Origin: Bacillus sp. (in: firmicutes)
GTDB lineage: Bacteria > Bacillota > Clostridia > Lachnospirales > Lachnospiraceae
Length of the DNA stretch: 64,000 nt
Direction: 5' to 3'
Assembly (NCBI GenBank): GCA_023666125.1
Contig: JAMPCN010000003.1
Location: forward strand, 1-64,000
Below are positions 26,074-38,529 of this stretch, one piece after another (within the stretch, counting starts at the first letter, position 1; each line of letters starts with the position of its first letter). Under the pieces are notes generated by a model, which saw only the letters and a program-made list of their open reading frames with translations, was not told the DNA's origin and searched no databases. Made by a program: the position numbers and the translations under genes.

Positions 26074-26130
26074 CAAAATATCAAATGACAAAATCATCTG
26101 CAAGCAGTTGTTTTGTCATTTGATATTTTG
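26074..26130 (-). repeat. Perfect 20-base inverted repeat upstream of the AEC gene
   Basis: Arms 26074-26093 and 26111-26130 match without error; the 17-base loop holds a smaller CTGC-AA-GCAG hairpin (26098-26107). On the minus strand the right side is A/T-rich but not a clean T tract. Candidate leader structure, not a classical terminator. Confidence 0.6.
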
Positions 26131-26187
26131 GCACTGCTCATTGCCTACGTGAATATTGTATCATATTTTAAAAAAATAGGAAGAGGC

Positions 26188-26216
26188 TTAACAGGAGAAA
26201 AAAAATATTATATAAT
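26188..26216 (+). promoter_or_regulatory. glpK promoter
   Basis: TTAACA (26188-26193), 17-base spacer, TATAAT (26211-26216). The transcript would begin near 26223, inside the hairpin region, giving a leader of about 135 bases. Confidence 0.75.
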
Positions 26217-26218
26217 AG

Positions 26219-27857
<1,639 letters not shown>

Positions 27858-27890
27858 ATATCATAAGCTGAGAAAAGGTAGGTAAGGAAT

Positions 27891-29078
27891 ATGATAGTAC
27901 AGCAATATAAAGATATGTTAAAAGGAAAATCCGTTATCCGGCAGTTGTCGGAGTTTGCCACGGCAAGGGGGGCGGAAATCGGCTATGAAAATGTATTTGA
28001 TTACAGCCTCGGGAATCCTTCGGTTCCTACGCCGCAGAAATTTACGGATGTTATGATTGATATGCTGCAAAACCGCGACCCGATGGAACTGCACGGCTAC
28101 AGTCAAAGTCTTGGCATTCCGGCGGTGCGGGAGAGTGTGGCAAAGTCTTTGAATGAGCGTTTCGGTATGAATTATACCGGCAACCATATTTTTATGACAA
28201 CAGGAGCGGCAGGGGCTATTGCACATGCAATTCGGTGTGTAACACAGCCGGGAGATGAGGTTCTTACGTTTGCACCGTATTTTCCGGAATATCAGCCTTA
28301 TATTAATTTAAGCGGAGCCAGGCTGAAAGTAGTGCCGGCCAATACGAAAGATTTTCAGGTGAACTTTGAAGCGTTTGAAGAAATGCTGACAAAGGATGTC
28401 ATGGCGGTTTTGATTAATACGCCGAATAATCCGTCCGGTGTGGTTTATACGACACAGACGATAAAGAAACTGGCGGATATTATGACGGCGAAACAAAAAG
28501 AGTATGGACATGATATTTTCCTGATTTCGGATGAACCGTATAGGGAAATTGTCTTTGAGGGTACGGATGCGCCCTATGTATCGTCTTTTTATGCAAATTC
28601 GCTTTCCTGCTACTCTTTTTCCAAATCATTATCGCTGCCCGGGGAAAGAATCGGTTATGTCGCGGTCAATCCGGCGTGTACCGACGCGGAATATATTACG
28701 AATATGTGCGGGCAGATTTCCAGAGGAACGGGACATAACTGTCCACCTTCCATTATCCAGCTTGCCGTAGCGGAGGTGTTGGATTTAACGGCGGATTTGT
28801 CGGTGTATGAAACCAATATGAATATATTGTATAAAGAGCTTACTACTCTTGGTTTTTCGTGCGTGAAACCGGGAGGCACTTTTTATATGTTCCCGAAAGC
28901 ATTAGAGGATGATGCGGTTAGTTTCTGTCAGAAAGCAAAAGAATACGATTTGATTTTAGTGCCGAGCGATACGTTTGGCGTGCCGGGTTACTTCCGGATT
29001 GCCTACTGCATTGCAACGGAGAAAGTGGAACGCTCTCTGGAAGCGTTTAGAAAATTTGTACAAAATGAATATAGATAG
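27891..29078 (+). CDS. PLP-dependent aminotransferase, class I/II
   Basis: 395 residues of fold type I. The PLP-binding lysine is Lys245 in SFSKSLSLPGERIG, with NTPNNPSG (asparagine contacting the cofactor ring), SDEPYREI and a C-terminal FRIAYC (arginine binding the substrate carboxylate). It belongs to the aspartate-aminotransferase-like group; exact amino donor is not decidable. RBS AAGGAAT. It lies 15 bases before a patatin gene, and both probably ride on the glpK transcript. Confidence 0.9.
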   Translation: MIVQQYKDMLKGKSVIRQLSEFATARGAEIGYENVFDYSLGNPSVPTPQKFTDVMIDMLQNRDPMELHGYSQSLGIPAVRESVAKSLNERFGMNYTGNHIFMTTGAAGAIAHAIRCVTQPGDEVLTFAPYFPEYQPYINLSGARLKVVPANTKDFQVNFEAFEEMLTKDVMAVLINTPNNPSGVVYTTQTIKKLADIMTAKQKEYGHDIFLISDEPYREIVFEGTDAPYVSSFYANSLSCYSFSKSLSLPGERIGYVAVNPACTDAEYITNMCGQISRGTGHNCPPSIIQLAVAEVLDLTADLSVYETNMNILYKELTTLGFSCVKPGGTFYMFPKALEDDAVSFCQKAKEYDLILVPSDTFGVPGYFRIAYCIATEKVERSLEAFRKFVQNEYR

Positions 29079-29093
29079 AAAGAAGGAATATAT

Positions 29094-29942
29094 ATGTATC
29101 AGGCTGGACTTATTTTAGAGGGCGGTGCGATGAAAGGAGTCTATACCGCGGGCGTGTTGGATTTCTTTCTGGATAAGGAGATAGACTTTTCAAGCTGTTA
29201 CGGTGTGTCGGCGGGAGCATGCTGCTTGTGCAGTTATCTCTCGAAGCAGCGCGGGAGGGCATATCATGTCAATGTTGACTATTTGGGTCAAAAAGCGTAT
29301 TGCAGCGTAGAGAGCTTATTAAAAACCGGGGATTTATTCGGGGTGGACATGTGCTATAATCTGATTCCGGAATATCTGGACCCTTATGACTATGATACAT
29401 TCAGCCGGTATCAGGGAAACGCATACGCGGTTGTTACCAATATAAGGACGGGAGAGCCAGAGTATATGCTGCTAAAGGATATGCACAAAGATACCATTGC
29501 CGTGCGCGCCTCCAGTTCTATGCCTTTGGTTTCCAGAAATGTAAAGATTGATGGTAATCTTTATCTGGATGGGGGTATCTCCGATTCCATCCCGATTAGA
29601 CGTTCCATGAAAGATGGGAACCGAAAGAACGTCGTCATTATGACAAAAGAAGAGGGTTATATCAGACAGCCGGCTGGAGCGGAACTGGCGCTTGTGAAAG
29701 CAAGATACATACGCTATCCTAAAGTATATGAACTGATGAAGGAAAGACATCTTTCCTATAATAATACGGTGCAGTACATTGAAGAAATGCGTAAGCGTGG
29801 CGAGGTATTCGTTATTCGTCCGAAACAGAAAAGCGATGTTGGCAGAGTGGAAAAAGATAAAGTAAAGCTGGACGCACTCTATGAAGAAGGCTATCGCGAT
29901 GCAAAAGACTGTTACCTTGAACTATTGGAATATTTAAGCTGA
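29094..29942 (+). CDS. Patatin-like phospholipase
   Basis: 282 residues with the Ser-Asp catalytic dyad of patatins: GVSAG with nucleophile Ser39, the oxyanion loop GGAMKG near residue 10, and the aspartate motif LDGGISDSIP. There is no signal peptide or membrane segment, so it is a cytoplasmic esterase of the RssA/YjjU type, probably acting on lipids. RBS AGAAGGAA precedes the ATG. It is followed after 21 bases by uppP. Confidence 0.9.
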   Translation: MYQAGLILEGGAMKGVYTAGVLDFFLDKEIDFSSCYGVSAGACCLCSYLSKQRGRAYHVNVDYLGQKAYCSVESLLKTGDLFGVDMCYNLIPEYLDPYDYDTFSRYQGNAYAVVTNIRTGEPEYMLLKDMHKDTIAVRASSSMPLVSRNVKIDGNLYLDGGISDSIPIRRSMKDGNRKNVVIMTKEEGYIRQPAGAELALVKARYIRYPKVYELMKERHLSYNNTVQYIEEMRKRGEVFVIRPKQKSDVGRVEKDKVKLDALYEEGYRDAKDCYLELLEYLS

Positions 29943-29963
29943 GAAAGGAGCATAGGCAATCGT

Positions 29964-30788
29964 ATGTGGGAGATTTTAAAGGCGGTACTGTTCGGTATCG
30001 TGGAGGGTATTACGGAGTGGCTGCCAATCAGCAGTACCGGTCATATGATTTTGCTGGGCGAGTTTGTGAAACTGGACGTATCGGAAGAATTTTGGGAAAT
30101 GTTTCTGGTTGTGATACAATTAGGAGCAATCCTTGCAGTGGTACTGCTTTTTTGGAATCAGATTTTTCCCTTTGGCATCAGAAACTATGACAAAAAATTA
30201 TTTGTAAAAAAAGACATTTTCATTCTCTGGTTCAAAATTTTGACAGCGTGCATTCCGGCGGCGGTTATCGGACTTGCTTTTGATGATGTATTTGACGCCC
30301 TGTTTTATAATCCATGGTGCGTCGCTATTGCTTTGATTGTATTTGGCGTGGCGTTTATCGTCATTGAAGAACGTAATAAAAAAATGAATCCCCGCATTAC
30401 CACGTTAGGACAGATTACTTATAAAATTGCCTTGTTAATCGGTGTTTTTCAGTTGATAGCGGCGATTTTTCCCGGCACATCCCGTTCCGGAGCCACGATT
30501 GTAGGCGCACTGTTACTTGGCGTTTCGAGAACCGTGGCGGCGGAGTTTACATTCTTTCTGGCGATTCCGGTTATGCTTGGAGCAAGCCTTTTAAAAATTG
30601 TGAAATTCGGTTTTTCTTTTACGAGTATGGAACTTACGATTTTATTTGTGGGCATGATAGTTGCGTTCCTCGTATCCGTATTTGTCATCCGTTTTTTAAT
30701 GGGTTATATCAAAAAACATGACTTCAAAGTTTTCGGCTGGTATCGCATTATTTTGGGAATTATTGTCCTATTGTACTTTATTTTCTAG
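29964..30788 (+). CDS. uppP: Undecaprenyl-diphosphatase (BacA type)
   Basis: Removes a phosphate from undecaprenyl diphosphate to recycle the lipid carrier for peptidoglycan and other glycans; also gives bacitracin tolerance. 274 residues, about eight membrane helices. The family motifs are present: GIVEGITEWLPISSTGHM near the start and FPGTSRSGATI in the second half, both with the catalytic glutamate and arginine/serine. The RBS AAAGGAG is unusually far from the ATG. Last gene of the glpK-aminotransferase-patatin-uppP run. Confidence 0.95.
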   Translation: MWEILKAVLFGIVEGITEWLPISSTGHMILLGEFVKLDVSEEFWEMFLVVIQLGAILAVVLLFWNQIFPFGIRNYDKKLFVKKDIFILWFKILTACIPAAVIGLAFDDVFDALFYNPWCVAIALIVFGVAFIVIEERNKKMNPRITTLGQITYKIALLIGVFQLIAAIFPGTSRSGATIVGALLLGVSRTVAAEFTFFLAIPVMLGASLLKIVKFGFSFTSMELTILFVGMIVAFLVSVFVIRFLMGYIKKHDFKVFGWYRIILGIIVLLYFIF

Positions 30789-30842
30789 CATTTCGCATAT
30801 ATACTGTGCCGAAATAATGAAAGATTTGTGACAGTTTGTCAG

Positions 30843-30871
30843 TTGACAAGACTCTAAGCTTAGGTTAGAAT
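30843..30871 (+). promoter_or_regulatory. Promoter of the lysine-rich DUF6465-type gene
   Basis: TTGACA (30843-30848), 17-base spacer, TAGAAT (30866-30871). A second -10-like TATAAT at 30878-30883 could serve instead. The leader is about 100 bases. Confidence 0.65.
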
Positions 30872-30979
30872 ATGCTGTATAATCGAACGACAGAGATAAT
30901 CTGTGGATTATGATATATTCAGCTAGATGATTGTTGCGTATAAATTTTTAAAGGATGAGTACATGGGAGGAGATTATTC

Positions 30980-31426
30980 ATGGCAGAAGTAAAGAAACCG
31001 GCAGCTAAACCAGTAGCTGCAAAAGCAGCGGAAGTAAAGAAAGAAGAAGTAAAGGCAGAGGCTGTAACGCCTGCGGCAAAGGAAGCAACTGTAAAAGAGG
31101 CTCCTAAGGCGGCAAAGAAAACGACGGCTAAAAAGACAACAAAGACAGCAGCTAAGAAAACAACGACAAAGACAACAAAAGCAAAAGCAGCGACAGCAAA
31201 GACACCGGGCAGAAAAGCAGCGGCTAAAGCAGTTGTTCATGTACAGTTTTCAGGTAAATCATACACACCGGATGATTTGGTAAAGAGCGCTAAAGATGTG
31301 TGGCAGTATGATTTGAACCGTAAACCGGAAGAATTTAAGTCAGTTGAACTTTATGTAAAACCGGAAGAGCAGAAAGCATATTATGTCATTAATGGCGGTG
31401 AAGTATCCGGTAATTTTAATATTTAA
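30980..31426 (+). CDS. DUF6465-type protein with a histone H1-like lysine/alanine tail
   Basis: 148 residues in two parts. Residues about 1-85 are nearly all Lys, Ala, Thr, Val and Glu with repeats such as AAKKTTAKKTT and PGRKAAAKA, the composition of eukaryotic H1 tails and of bacterial DNA-binding tails. Residues about 86-148 are a small folded domain: VHVQFSGKSYTPDDLV and KPEEQKAYYVINGGEVSGNFNI. The C-terminal part matches the DUF6465 group seen in Lachnospiraceae. Likely a nucleoid- or RNA-associated protein, but that is inference from charge. Strong RBS GGGAGGAG and own promoter and terminator imply high expression. Confidence 0.8.
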   Translation: MAEVKKPAAKPVAAKAAEVKKEEVKAEAVTPAAKEATVKEAPKAAKKTTAKKTTKTAAKKTTTKTTKAKAATAKTPGRKAAAKAVVHVQFSGKSYTPDDLVKSAKDVWQYDLNRKPEEFKSVELYVKPEEQKAYYVINGGEVSGNFNI

Positions 31427-31457
31427 TCTGCAAAAATAAAGTGTCTTACAAGAATGA

Positions 31458-31499
31458 AAAGCAGTTAGTCTGCGGTTTTCCGTGGCTGATTGCTTTTTT
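31458..31499 (+). terminator. Terminator after the DUF6465-type gene
   Basis: Long stem starting AAAGCAG and ending TTGCTTT with a TTTT loop, several G-U pairs and a small internal loop, followed by six T. Confidence 0.85.
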
Positions 31500-31545
31500 A
31501 TTATCGATTTTTATACTTTTTTCATAATTTTTTTTCACAGATATG

Positions 31546-31615
31546 TTGACAATTAAATAATGAAGTGATAACTTATCACTAGAAGATGTTAGCACTCTAG
31601 TGAGTTGAGTGCTAA
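31546..31615 (+). promoter_or_regulatory. Heat-shock promoter with CIRCE operator and an additional palindrome
   Basis: A -35 TTGACA (31546-31551) lies 17-18 bases before TAACTT. CIRCE is perfect: TTAGCACTC (31589-31597), nine bases, GAGTGCTAA (31607-31615), the HrcA binding site. Between them a perfect palindrome AGTGATAA-C-TTATCACT (31564-31580) covers the -10 region and is not part of CIRCE, so a second regulator may act here. Confidence 0.9.
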
Positions 31616-31671
31616 CAGAATACAACAAGAAGCCAAAGTGGCTGCCTGATGCAACGATAGGAGAAAATGGT

Positions 31672-32694
31672 ATGCAGTTGGATGATAGAAAATATAAAAT
31701 ATTGCAAGCCATTATCCGGAACTATCTGGAGACCGGAGAACCGGTAGGAAGCAGAACGATTTCCAAGTATGCCGATTTGAACCTCAGTTCCGCGACCATT
31801 CGTAATGAGATGGCGGACTTGGAGGAATTGGGATATATTTTACAGCCGCACACATCGGCCGGGAGGATACCGTCCGATAAGGGATACCGCTTATATGTAG
31901 ATAAGATGATGGAGGAAAAAGAGCGGGAAGTCGAAGAGATGAAGGAAATGCTCTTGGAAAAAGAGGATAAAATGGATCATCTCTTAAAGCAGGCGGCAAA
32001 ACTTTTGGCAAACAATACGGAATATGCGGCTATGGTATCCGCACCGCAGTACCGACGTAATAAGTTAAAATTCATTCAGCTTTCCCGCGTGGACGCGAAT
32101 CAGCTTCTGGCGGTTATCGTTGTGGAAGGCAATGTAATTAAAAATTCCATATTGACGGTTTCAGAAGATTTGGACGAAGAGACAATACTCAAACTGAATA
32201 TTTTGCTGAATACACATTTAAACGGACTGACGATGGAAGAGATTAATCTGGGCATGATAGCCGCTATGAAGCAGCAGGCGGGGATTCATAGCGAAATTGT
32301 AGCCGGTGTGATAGATGCCGTTGCGGAAGCCATTAAGGCAGATGAGGATTTGGAAATTTATACAAGCGGCACAAAAAACTTTTTCAAATACCCGGAATTG
32401 TCCGACCATCAAAGGGCAAGCGAGTTAATTACCACGTTTGAGGAAAAACAGATTTTACATGAACTTGTGCAGGAGAATCTTTCCGATGAAAATACCGGCA
32501 TTCAGGTCTATATCGGAAACGAAACGCCGATTCAGGGAATGAAAGACTGCAGCGTCGTAACCGCCACGTATGAACTGGATGAGGGCATGAAAGGTACCAT
32601 TGGCATTATCGGTCCGAAGCGAATGGATTATGAGAAAGTAGTGAATAATTTAAAAATGCTGAAAAACCAGCTGGATGATTTTTATAAAAAATAA
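31672..32694 (+). CDS. hrcA: Heat-inducible transcription repressor HrcA
   Basis: Represses the class I heat-shock genes by binding CIRCE; its activity depends on chaperone GroE. ATG 31672 with TAGGAG gives 340 residues; the longer in-frame start overlaps CIRCE and is rejected. The winged helix is at the N-terminus (KILQAIIRNYLETGEPVGSRT and SSATIRNEMADLEELG, then HTSAGRIPS), followed by the GAF-like dimerisation domain with GNVIKN and the C-terminal IGIIGPKRMDYEKV. First gene of hrcA-grpE-dnaK-dnaJ, so autoregulated. Confidence 0.97.
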   Translation: MQLDDRKYKILQAIIRNYLETGEPVGSRTISKYADLNLSSATIRNEMADLEELGYILQPHTSAGRIPSDKGYRLYVDKMMEEKEREVEEMKEMLLEKEDKMDHLLKQAAKLLANNTEYAAMVSAPQYRRNKLKFIQLSRVDANQLLAVIVVEGNVIKNSILTVSEDLDEETILKLNILLNTHLNGLTMEEINLGMIAAMKQQAGIHSEIVAGVIDAVAEAIKADEDLEIYTSGTKNFFKYPELSDHQRASELITTFEEKQILHELVQENLSDENTGIQVYIGNETPIQGMKDCSVVTATYELDEGMKGTIGIIGPKRMDYEKVVNNLKMLKNQLDDFYKK

Positions 32695-32739
32695 CCAGCC
32701 GGGAAATGACATAGAACTCATAAGAAAGGGATGAAAGTC

Positions 32740-33372
32740 GTGGCAGAACAGGAAACTAATAAGGAAAACATGGATGACATGAATGAAAAAGAAAAGGAAC
32801 AGGAAGCGTTACAGGATGAGACGGTAGAGACAGAAGCATCTTTTGAAGAGGCGGACGAACAGGAGTCGTCGGAAGAATTATCCAAGGCGGCGAAGAAAGA
32901 AAAGAAGAAAAAAGAAAAAGCAGATAAGAAACAGGATGTATTAAAAGAAAAGATTGATGAACTGGAAGACAGGGTCAAACGCCAGATGGCTGAATTTGAT
33001 AATTTCCGTAAACGTACGGAAAAAGAAAAAACGGCAATGTTTGAGACAGGCGCAAAAAGCGTGATTGAAAAGATTCTCCCGGTCGTTGATAATTTTGAAA
33101 GAGGTCTGGCGTCTGTTCCGGAGAGTGAAAAGGGCGGTGCATTTGCACAGGGAATGGAAATGATTTACAAGCAGTTTTTAACGGAACTGGAAGCGATTGA
33201 CGTAAAACCGATTGAAGCGGTCGGACAGGAGTTTAATCCGGAATTCCACAATGCGGTCATGCAGGTGGAGAGCGAGGAATACGAATCCGGTATCATCGCA
33301 CAGGAGTTACAGAAAGGATACACCTACCGTGACAGCGTTGTGCGGCATAGTATGGTAGCGGTTGTACAATAG
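32740..33372 (+). CDS. grpE: GrpE nucleotide exchange factor
   Basis: Releases ADP from DnaK. The GTG at 32740 has AGAAAGGG at the right distance; ATG 32731 in the same frame directly abuts that sequence and adds only three residues. The first about 75 residues are a highly charged Glu/Lys coil; then the classical long helix with QMAEFDNFRKRTEKEK and the C-terminal beta domain with GQEFNPEFHNAVMQVE and GYTYRDSVVRHSMVAV. The long acidic N-terminal tail is somewhat larger than usual. Second gene of the heat-shock operon. Confidence 0.95.
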   Translation: MAEQETNKENMDDMNEKEKEQEALQDETVETEASFEEADEQESSEELSKAAKKEKKKKEKADKKQDVLKEKIDELEDRVKRQMAEFDNFRKRTEKEKTAMFETGAKSVIEKILPVVDNFERGLASVPESEKGGAFAQGMEMIYKQFLTELEAIDVKPIEAVGQEFNPEFHNAVMQVESEEYESGIIAQELQKGYTYRDSVVRHSMVAVVQ

Positions 33373-33404
33373 TAATCAAAATAAATTAAGATATTCATAA
33401 ATAG

Positions 33405-35290
<1,886 letters not shown>

Positions 35291-35291
<1 letters not shown>

Positions 35292-35383
35292 GGCGAAAAG
35301 AAGTTCTAAGACGTTGTACTAAAGGGTGCAACGCCTAAGAACTTCTATAGTTTCGCCTGGCAGAATATCTGGAGATATTCTGC
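35291..35383 (+). repeat. Two large hairpins between dnaK and dnaJ
   Basis: First: AGGCGAAA (35291-35298) pairs with TTTCGCCT (35351-35358), and inside it an 18-base imperfect stem (35299-35316 with 35329-35346, two mismatches). Second: perfect GCAGAATATCT-GG-AGATATTCTGC (35360-35383). Neither has a T tract. Likely mRNA stability or processing elements that let dnaK exceed dnaJ. Confidence 0.65.
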
Positions 35384-35423
35384 TGGGATGTGAAGGCTAT
35401 AGATTGATTTTGGAGGACTAGGT

Positions 35424-36581
35424 ATGGCGGAGCAAAAAAGAGATTATTATGAAGTTCTCGGCGTGGATAAGAACGCAGATGATGCAGCGCTCAAAAAAGC
35501 ATATCGGGTTCTGGCTAAAAAGTATCACCCTGATATGAATCCGGGAGATGCGGACGCTGAGAAAAAGTTTAAGGAAGCGTCGGAAGCCTATGCGGTATTA
35601 AGCGACCCTGAAAAGAGACGGCAGTATGACCAGTATGGTCACGCTGCCTTTGAGCCGGGAGCGGGCGGCGGCTTTGGCGGTTTCGATTTCAACAGCATGG
35701 ATTTCAGCGATATCTTTGGCGATATTTTTGGTGATTTCTTTGGCGGAGGACGCCGCGGCGGCAGAAGCAACGGGCCTATGAAGGGGGCTAACATCCGTAC
35801 CAGCGTACGGATTACCTTTGAAGAGGCTATTTTTGGCGTGGAAAAAGAAATTGAACTGACATTAAAAGACGAGTGTACGACCTGCCATGGAAGCGGAGCA
35901 AAGCCCGGAACCAGTCCGGAGACCTGCTCCAAGTGCGGCGGAAAAGGTCAGGTAGTATTTACACAGCAGTCTTTCTTTGGCACGGTCAGAAATGTGCAGA
36001 CATGTCCAGACTGCCATGGAACAGGAAAAGTGATTAAAGAGAAATGCCCTGACTGCCGTGGAACGGGATATATTGTGAATAAAAAAACAATTCAGGTATC
36101 TATTCCGGCAGGCATTGATAACGGACAGAGCGTAAGAATCAGAGACAAAGGAGAGCCGGGAGCAAACGGAGGACCGAGAGGCGACTTGCTGGTAGAGGTT
36201 ATCGTGGGACGTCATCCGATTTTCCAAAGACAGGAATACAATATTTATTCCACCGTTCCCATGTCTTTTGCGGTAGCTGCGCTTGGTGGAGAGATTATGA
36301 TTGATACCGTTGACGGTAAGGTCATTTATGATGTGAAACCGGGAACGCAGACAGATACGAAAGTACGTCTGAAAGGAAAAGGCGTACCGTCTCTTCGGAG
36401 TAAAGACGTGCGGGGCGACCATTACGTAACGCTGGTGGTACAGGTTCCGGATAAATTATCCAGAGAGGCAAAAGACCTTTTAAAGCAGTTTGACGAACAG
36501 AGCGGCGATACCTTAAACGCCACGAAGCAGACTGCTTCCGGAGGAGAGGAACCGAAAGGGAAAAAGAGATTTCGGAAATAG
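35424..36581 (+). CDS. dnaJ: Chaperone DnaJ (Hsp40)
   Basis: Stimulates DnaK ATPase and brings substrates. 385 residues. J domain at 1-75 with the catalytic HPD (YHPDMNPG), then a Gly/Phe-rich region (GGGFGGFDF), the zinc region with four CxxCxGxG repeats ([32 protein letters not shown]), and the substrate-binding beta domains. RBS TTGGAGG. The last gene of the operon; a terminator follows. Confidence 0.97.
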   Translation: MAEQKRDYYEVLGVDKNADDAALKKAYRVLAKKYHPDMNPGDADAEKKFKEASEAYAVLSDPEKRRQYDQYGHAAFEPGAGGGFGGFDFNSMDFSDIFGDIFGDFFGGGRRGGRSNGPMKGANIRTSVRITFEEAIFGVEKEIELTLKDECTTCHGSGAKPGTSPETCSKCGGKGQVVFTQQSFFGTVRNVQTCPDCHGTGKVIKEKCPDCRGTGYIVNKKTIQVSIPAGIDNGQSVRIRDKGEPGANGGPRGDLLVEVIVGRHPIFQRQEYNIYSTVPMSFAVAALGGEIMIDTVDGKVIYDVKPGTQTDTKVRLKGKGVPSLRSKDVRGDHYVTLVVQVPDKLSREAKDLLKQFDEQSGDTLNATKQTASGGEEPKGKKRFRK

Positions 36582-36589
36582 GAAATGAT

Positions 36590-36622
36590 AAATCCCGGCA
36601 TTTCAATCTGCCGGGATTTTTT
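36590..36622. terminator. Terminator after dnaJ, shared with the AraC gene
   Basis: 11-base arms AAATCCCGGCA / TGCCGGGATTT with an 8-base loop and six T. The minus-strand AraC gene stop codon lies inside it, so it ends transcripts from both sides. Confidence 0.9.
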
Positions 36623-37802
36623 GTCGAAGTTGGTTTGGCGTCATGCCATAATATTTTTTGAATACAGTTTGAAAATGCCCTTGATTTGCAAAATTGAGAT
36701 ATGCACTAATTTGACCGATACTCATATCAGAGTATTTGAGTAATGCTTTAGCCTCGCTCATACGACATCGGGTAATATATTTAGCAATGCTGAATCCTGT
36801 TTCTTTCCGAAATTTTGATGTAGTATATGCCCTGCTTTTTCCAATAGCGGCGGCGACATCATCCACACTGATTGTCTCGCAGATATGACTTGAAATATAT
36901 CGAATACAAGTATTGATTTCAGAAGAAATCCCGCTAGGCATTTGTGACTGCGCCACACGACTCGTAAAATCAATCACCATATTAAACTGCAAGTTTTTAA
37001 TAGAATCAACGGATAACAGATATTCACATTCTTGAATATAGGCATCTGTAAGATAATATACTTGTTCAATATCCATCCCTCCCGGAATAGCGCCATCTCT
37101 TCCGACCATTGTTACGGCTCTGATAAAGACATCCTTAGCTTGCCTGAGTGCATTATCAGAAAGCTTGCCTTCCGGTAAATCTTGCTGTTGTATTGAATCC
37201 AAGAGAAACTTGAGTAGTTCATCGACTTTTCCTCGTTTTACATAGTCAAGCATTCTCTGCTCAAAAAAGTAGGTTTCTCTCTGTCGCTGCTCATCACGGG
37301 CAGGAGAAGCAAGTTTAACATATTGCTCGGCAATTTTTTCTTCAAATATTCTTTCAGATACCGCAAAATGGTTTGTGATAGATACTTCTTCGTGATTTAA
37401 GATAAAATGCAGAAAAGCTAAAAGGTTTAAAAATTGATTATAACTATAAACAGGCTTTGCTATTAGCTGCTGTTCCACATCTTCTAATTTCTCAGAACGT
37501 ATAGCGTGAATGAGCATAAAATTGTAAACGGTTTCTTTTGTTATAAGTGTACTGTATGCAGGACCCAGCAAAATATCTTCATCTTGTTCATGTAACTTAA
37601 CAAGACCATAATAACCGCCATCTGTAGCCGTATATATAGCTGGAAAGTACTTAGATAAATATAATTTGCTTATGATACGGGAAGAAAGCTGTGTATTATC
37701 GGGCAGCCCTATAGAGAATGTCTGAGTATACTCGTAGAGACACGAAATCGGCACAAAATAAGTGGAATAAAAATACCGGCACAATGAAGTTAAATCAAGC
37801 AT
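36603..37802 (-). CDS. AraC-family transcriptional regulator
   Basis: 399 residues. The C-terminal about 100 residues form the two helix-turn-helices of AraC/XylS proteins: ICETISVDDVAAAIGKSRAYTTSKF and ISAYLNFANQGHFQTVFKKYYGMTPNQLRQ. The N-terminal about 290 residues are an unrecognised, possibly sensing, region without a cupin motif. RBS AAAGGAGT. It diverges from a HdeD-like gene with 133 bases between, which suggests that it regulates that gene. It replaces the usual dnaJ-prmA neighbour, i.e. it is inserted in the conserved heat-shock gene order. Confidence 0.9.
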   Translation of the reverse strand: MLDLTSLCRYFYSTYFVPISCLYEYTQTFSIGLPDNTQLSSRIISKLYLSKYFPAIYTATDGGYYGLVKLHEQDEDILLGPAYSTLITKETVYNFMLIHAIRSEKLEDVEQQLIAKPVYSYNQFLNLLAFLHFILNHEEVSITNHFAVSERIFEEKIAEQYVKLASPARDEQRQRETYFFEQRMLDYVKRGKVDELLKFLLDSIQQQDLPEGKLSDNALRQAKDVFIRAVTMVGRDGAIPGGMDIEQVYYLTDAYIQECEYLLSVDSIKNLQFNMVIDFTSRVAQSQMPSGISSEINTCIRYISSHICETISVDDVAAAIGKSRAYTTSKFRKETGFSIAKYITRCRMSEAKALLKYSDMSIGQISAYLNFANQGHFQTVFKKYYGMTPNQLRQKIPAD

Positions 37803-37848
37803 GAAAAACTCCTTTCCATATCCAATCTGATAATATTATATCTGATTA

Positions 37849-37862
37849 TGTAATACATTACA
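37849..37862. promoter_or_regulatory. Palindrome in the AraC/HdeD divergent region
   Basis: TGTAAT-AC-ATTACA, a perfect 6-base inverted repeat, placed between the two divergent start codons. A possible operator. Confidence 0.4.
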
Positions 37863-37935
37863 AGCAGCTCGATGTATAATATAAAAAATACAGATGTTAT
37901 AAACACTGAAATAATAGAAAAGGAGTGTAACACAA

Positions 37936-38469
37936 ATGAAAAAGATTCTTCAAAATGAAGTTGTTTCTTCACTTATTATGATAGCTCTGGGTATTGTCCT
38001 GATGGTTTGGCCAGGGGCTGCTATGGACATCGCCTGCCTGGTAATTGGTTGCGGACTTATCATTGTAGGCGCTATTGGTTTGATTATTCTCTTTGTTAAA
38101 CGAAAGAAAAACGAAAAAGAGGGTATTAGTAAGGATAGTATTATCGTCATTATGAAATCCGTTATAATGATAGTCGTTGGAATCATTCTGATTGTAAAAA
38201 AGAATAGCGTGGTTTCGGTTTTGCCTTTTGTTATTGGGGTGCTTATCATTGTCAATAGTGCAGTAAATATTATTCAAGCTATCTTGAAAAGAAAGCAGAA
38301 TAACAAGTGGATAATTCCGTTAGTTGTTGGATTTGTGACCGCAATTATCGGGATTCTTATGATAAGCAATCCTTTCGGCGCTGTAATTTCACAGATTTTT
38401 ATTATGGGACTCGGTCTTGCGGTTGATGGAGTAAGTAACTTGGTTGGCGGTCTGACAATTAGAAAATAG
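37936..38469 (+). CDS. HdeD-like DUF308 membrane protein
   Basis: 177 residues, six hydrophobic helices arranged as three pairs with the recurring DUF308 pattern of GI.L...P. In enterobacteria HdeD belongs to an acid-resistance island; in Firmicutes the role is unknown. The first pair is ALGIVLMVWPGAAMD, and the last is ILMISNPFGAVISQIF. The cytoplasmic loop VKRKKNEKEG is basic. RBS AAAGGAGTG. Divergent from the AraC regulator. A membrane stress function is an inference from context. Confidence 0.85.
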   Translation: MKKILQNEVVSSLIMIALGIVLMVWPGAAMDIACLVIGCGLIIVGAIGLIILFVKRKKNEKEGISKDSIIVIMKSVIMIVVGIILIVKKNSVVSVLPFVIGVLIIVNSAVNIIQAILKRKQNNKWIIPLVVGFVTAIIGILMISNPFGAVISQIFIMGLGLAVDGVSNLVGGLTIRK

Positions 38470-38488
38470 AGTTAAAATTATGATTCAA

Positions 38489-38522
38489 AAAGGGAAAACA
38501 TCCGATTTGATGTTTTCCCTTT
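38489..38522. terminator. Bidirectional terminator between the HdeD gene and the DUF3048 gene
   Basis: Perfect 14-base arms AAAGGGAAAACATC / GATGTTTTCCCTTT with a 6-base loop; convergent genes on both sides. Confidence 0.9.
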
Positions 38523-38529
38523 GTTATTC

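Noticed and set aside
25922..26152. ORF on the plus strand over the AEC leader palindromes
   Set aside because: It runs through the palindromes and the opposite gene's start; composition is not coding-like.
30889..30903. ACAGA-GATAA-TCTGT as a riboswitch in the DUF6465 leader
   Set aside because: Too short, no further conserved structure visible.
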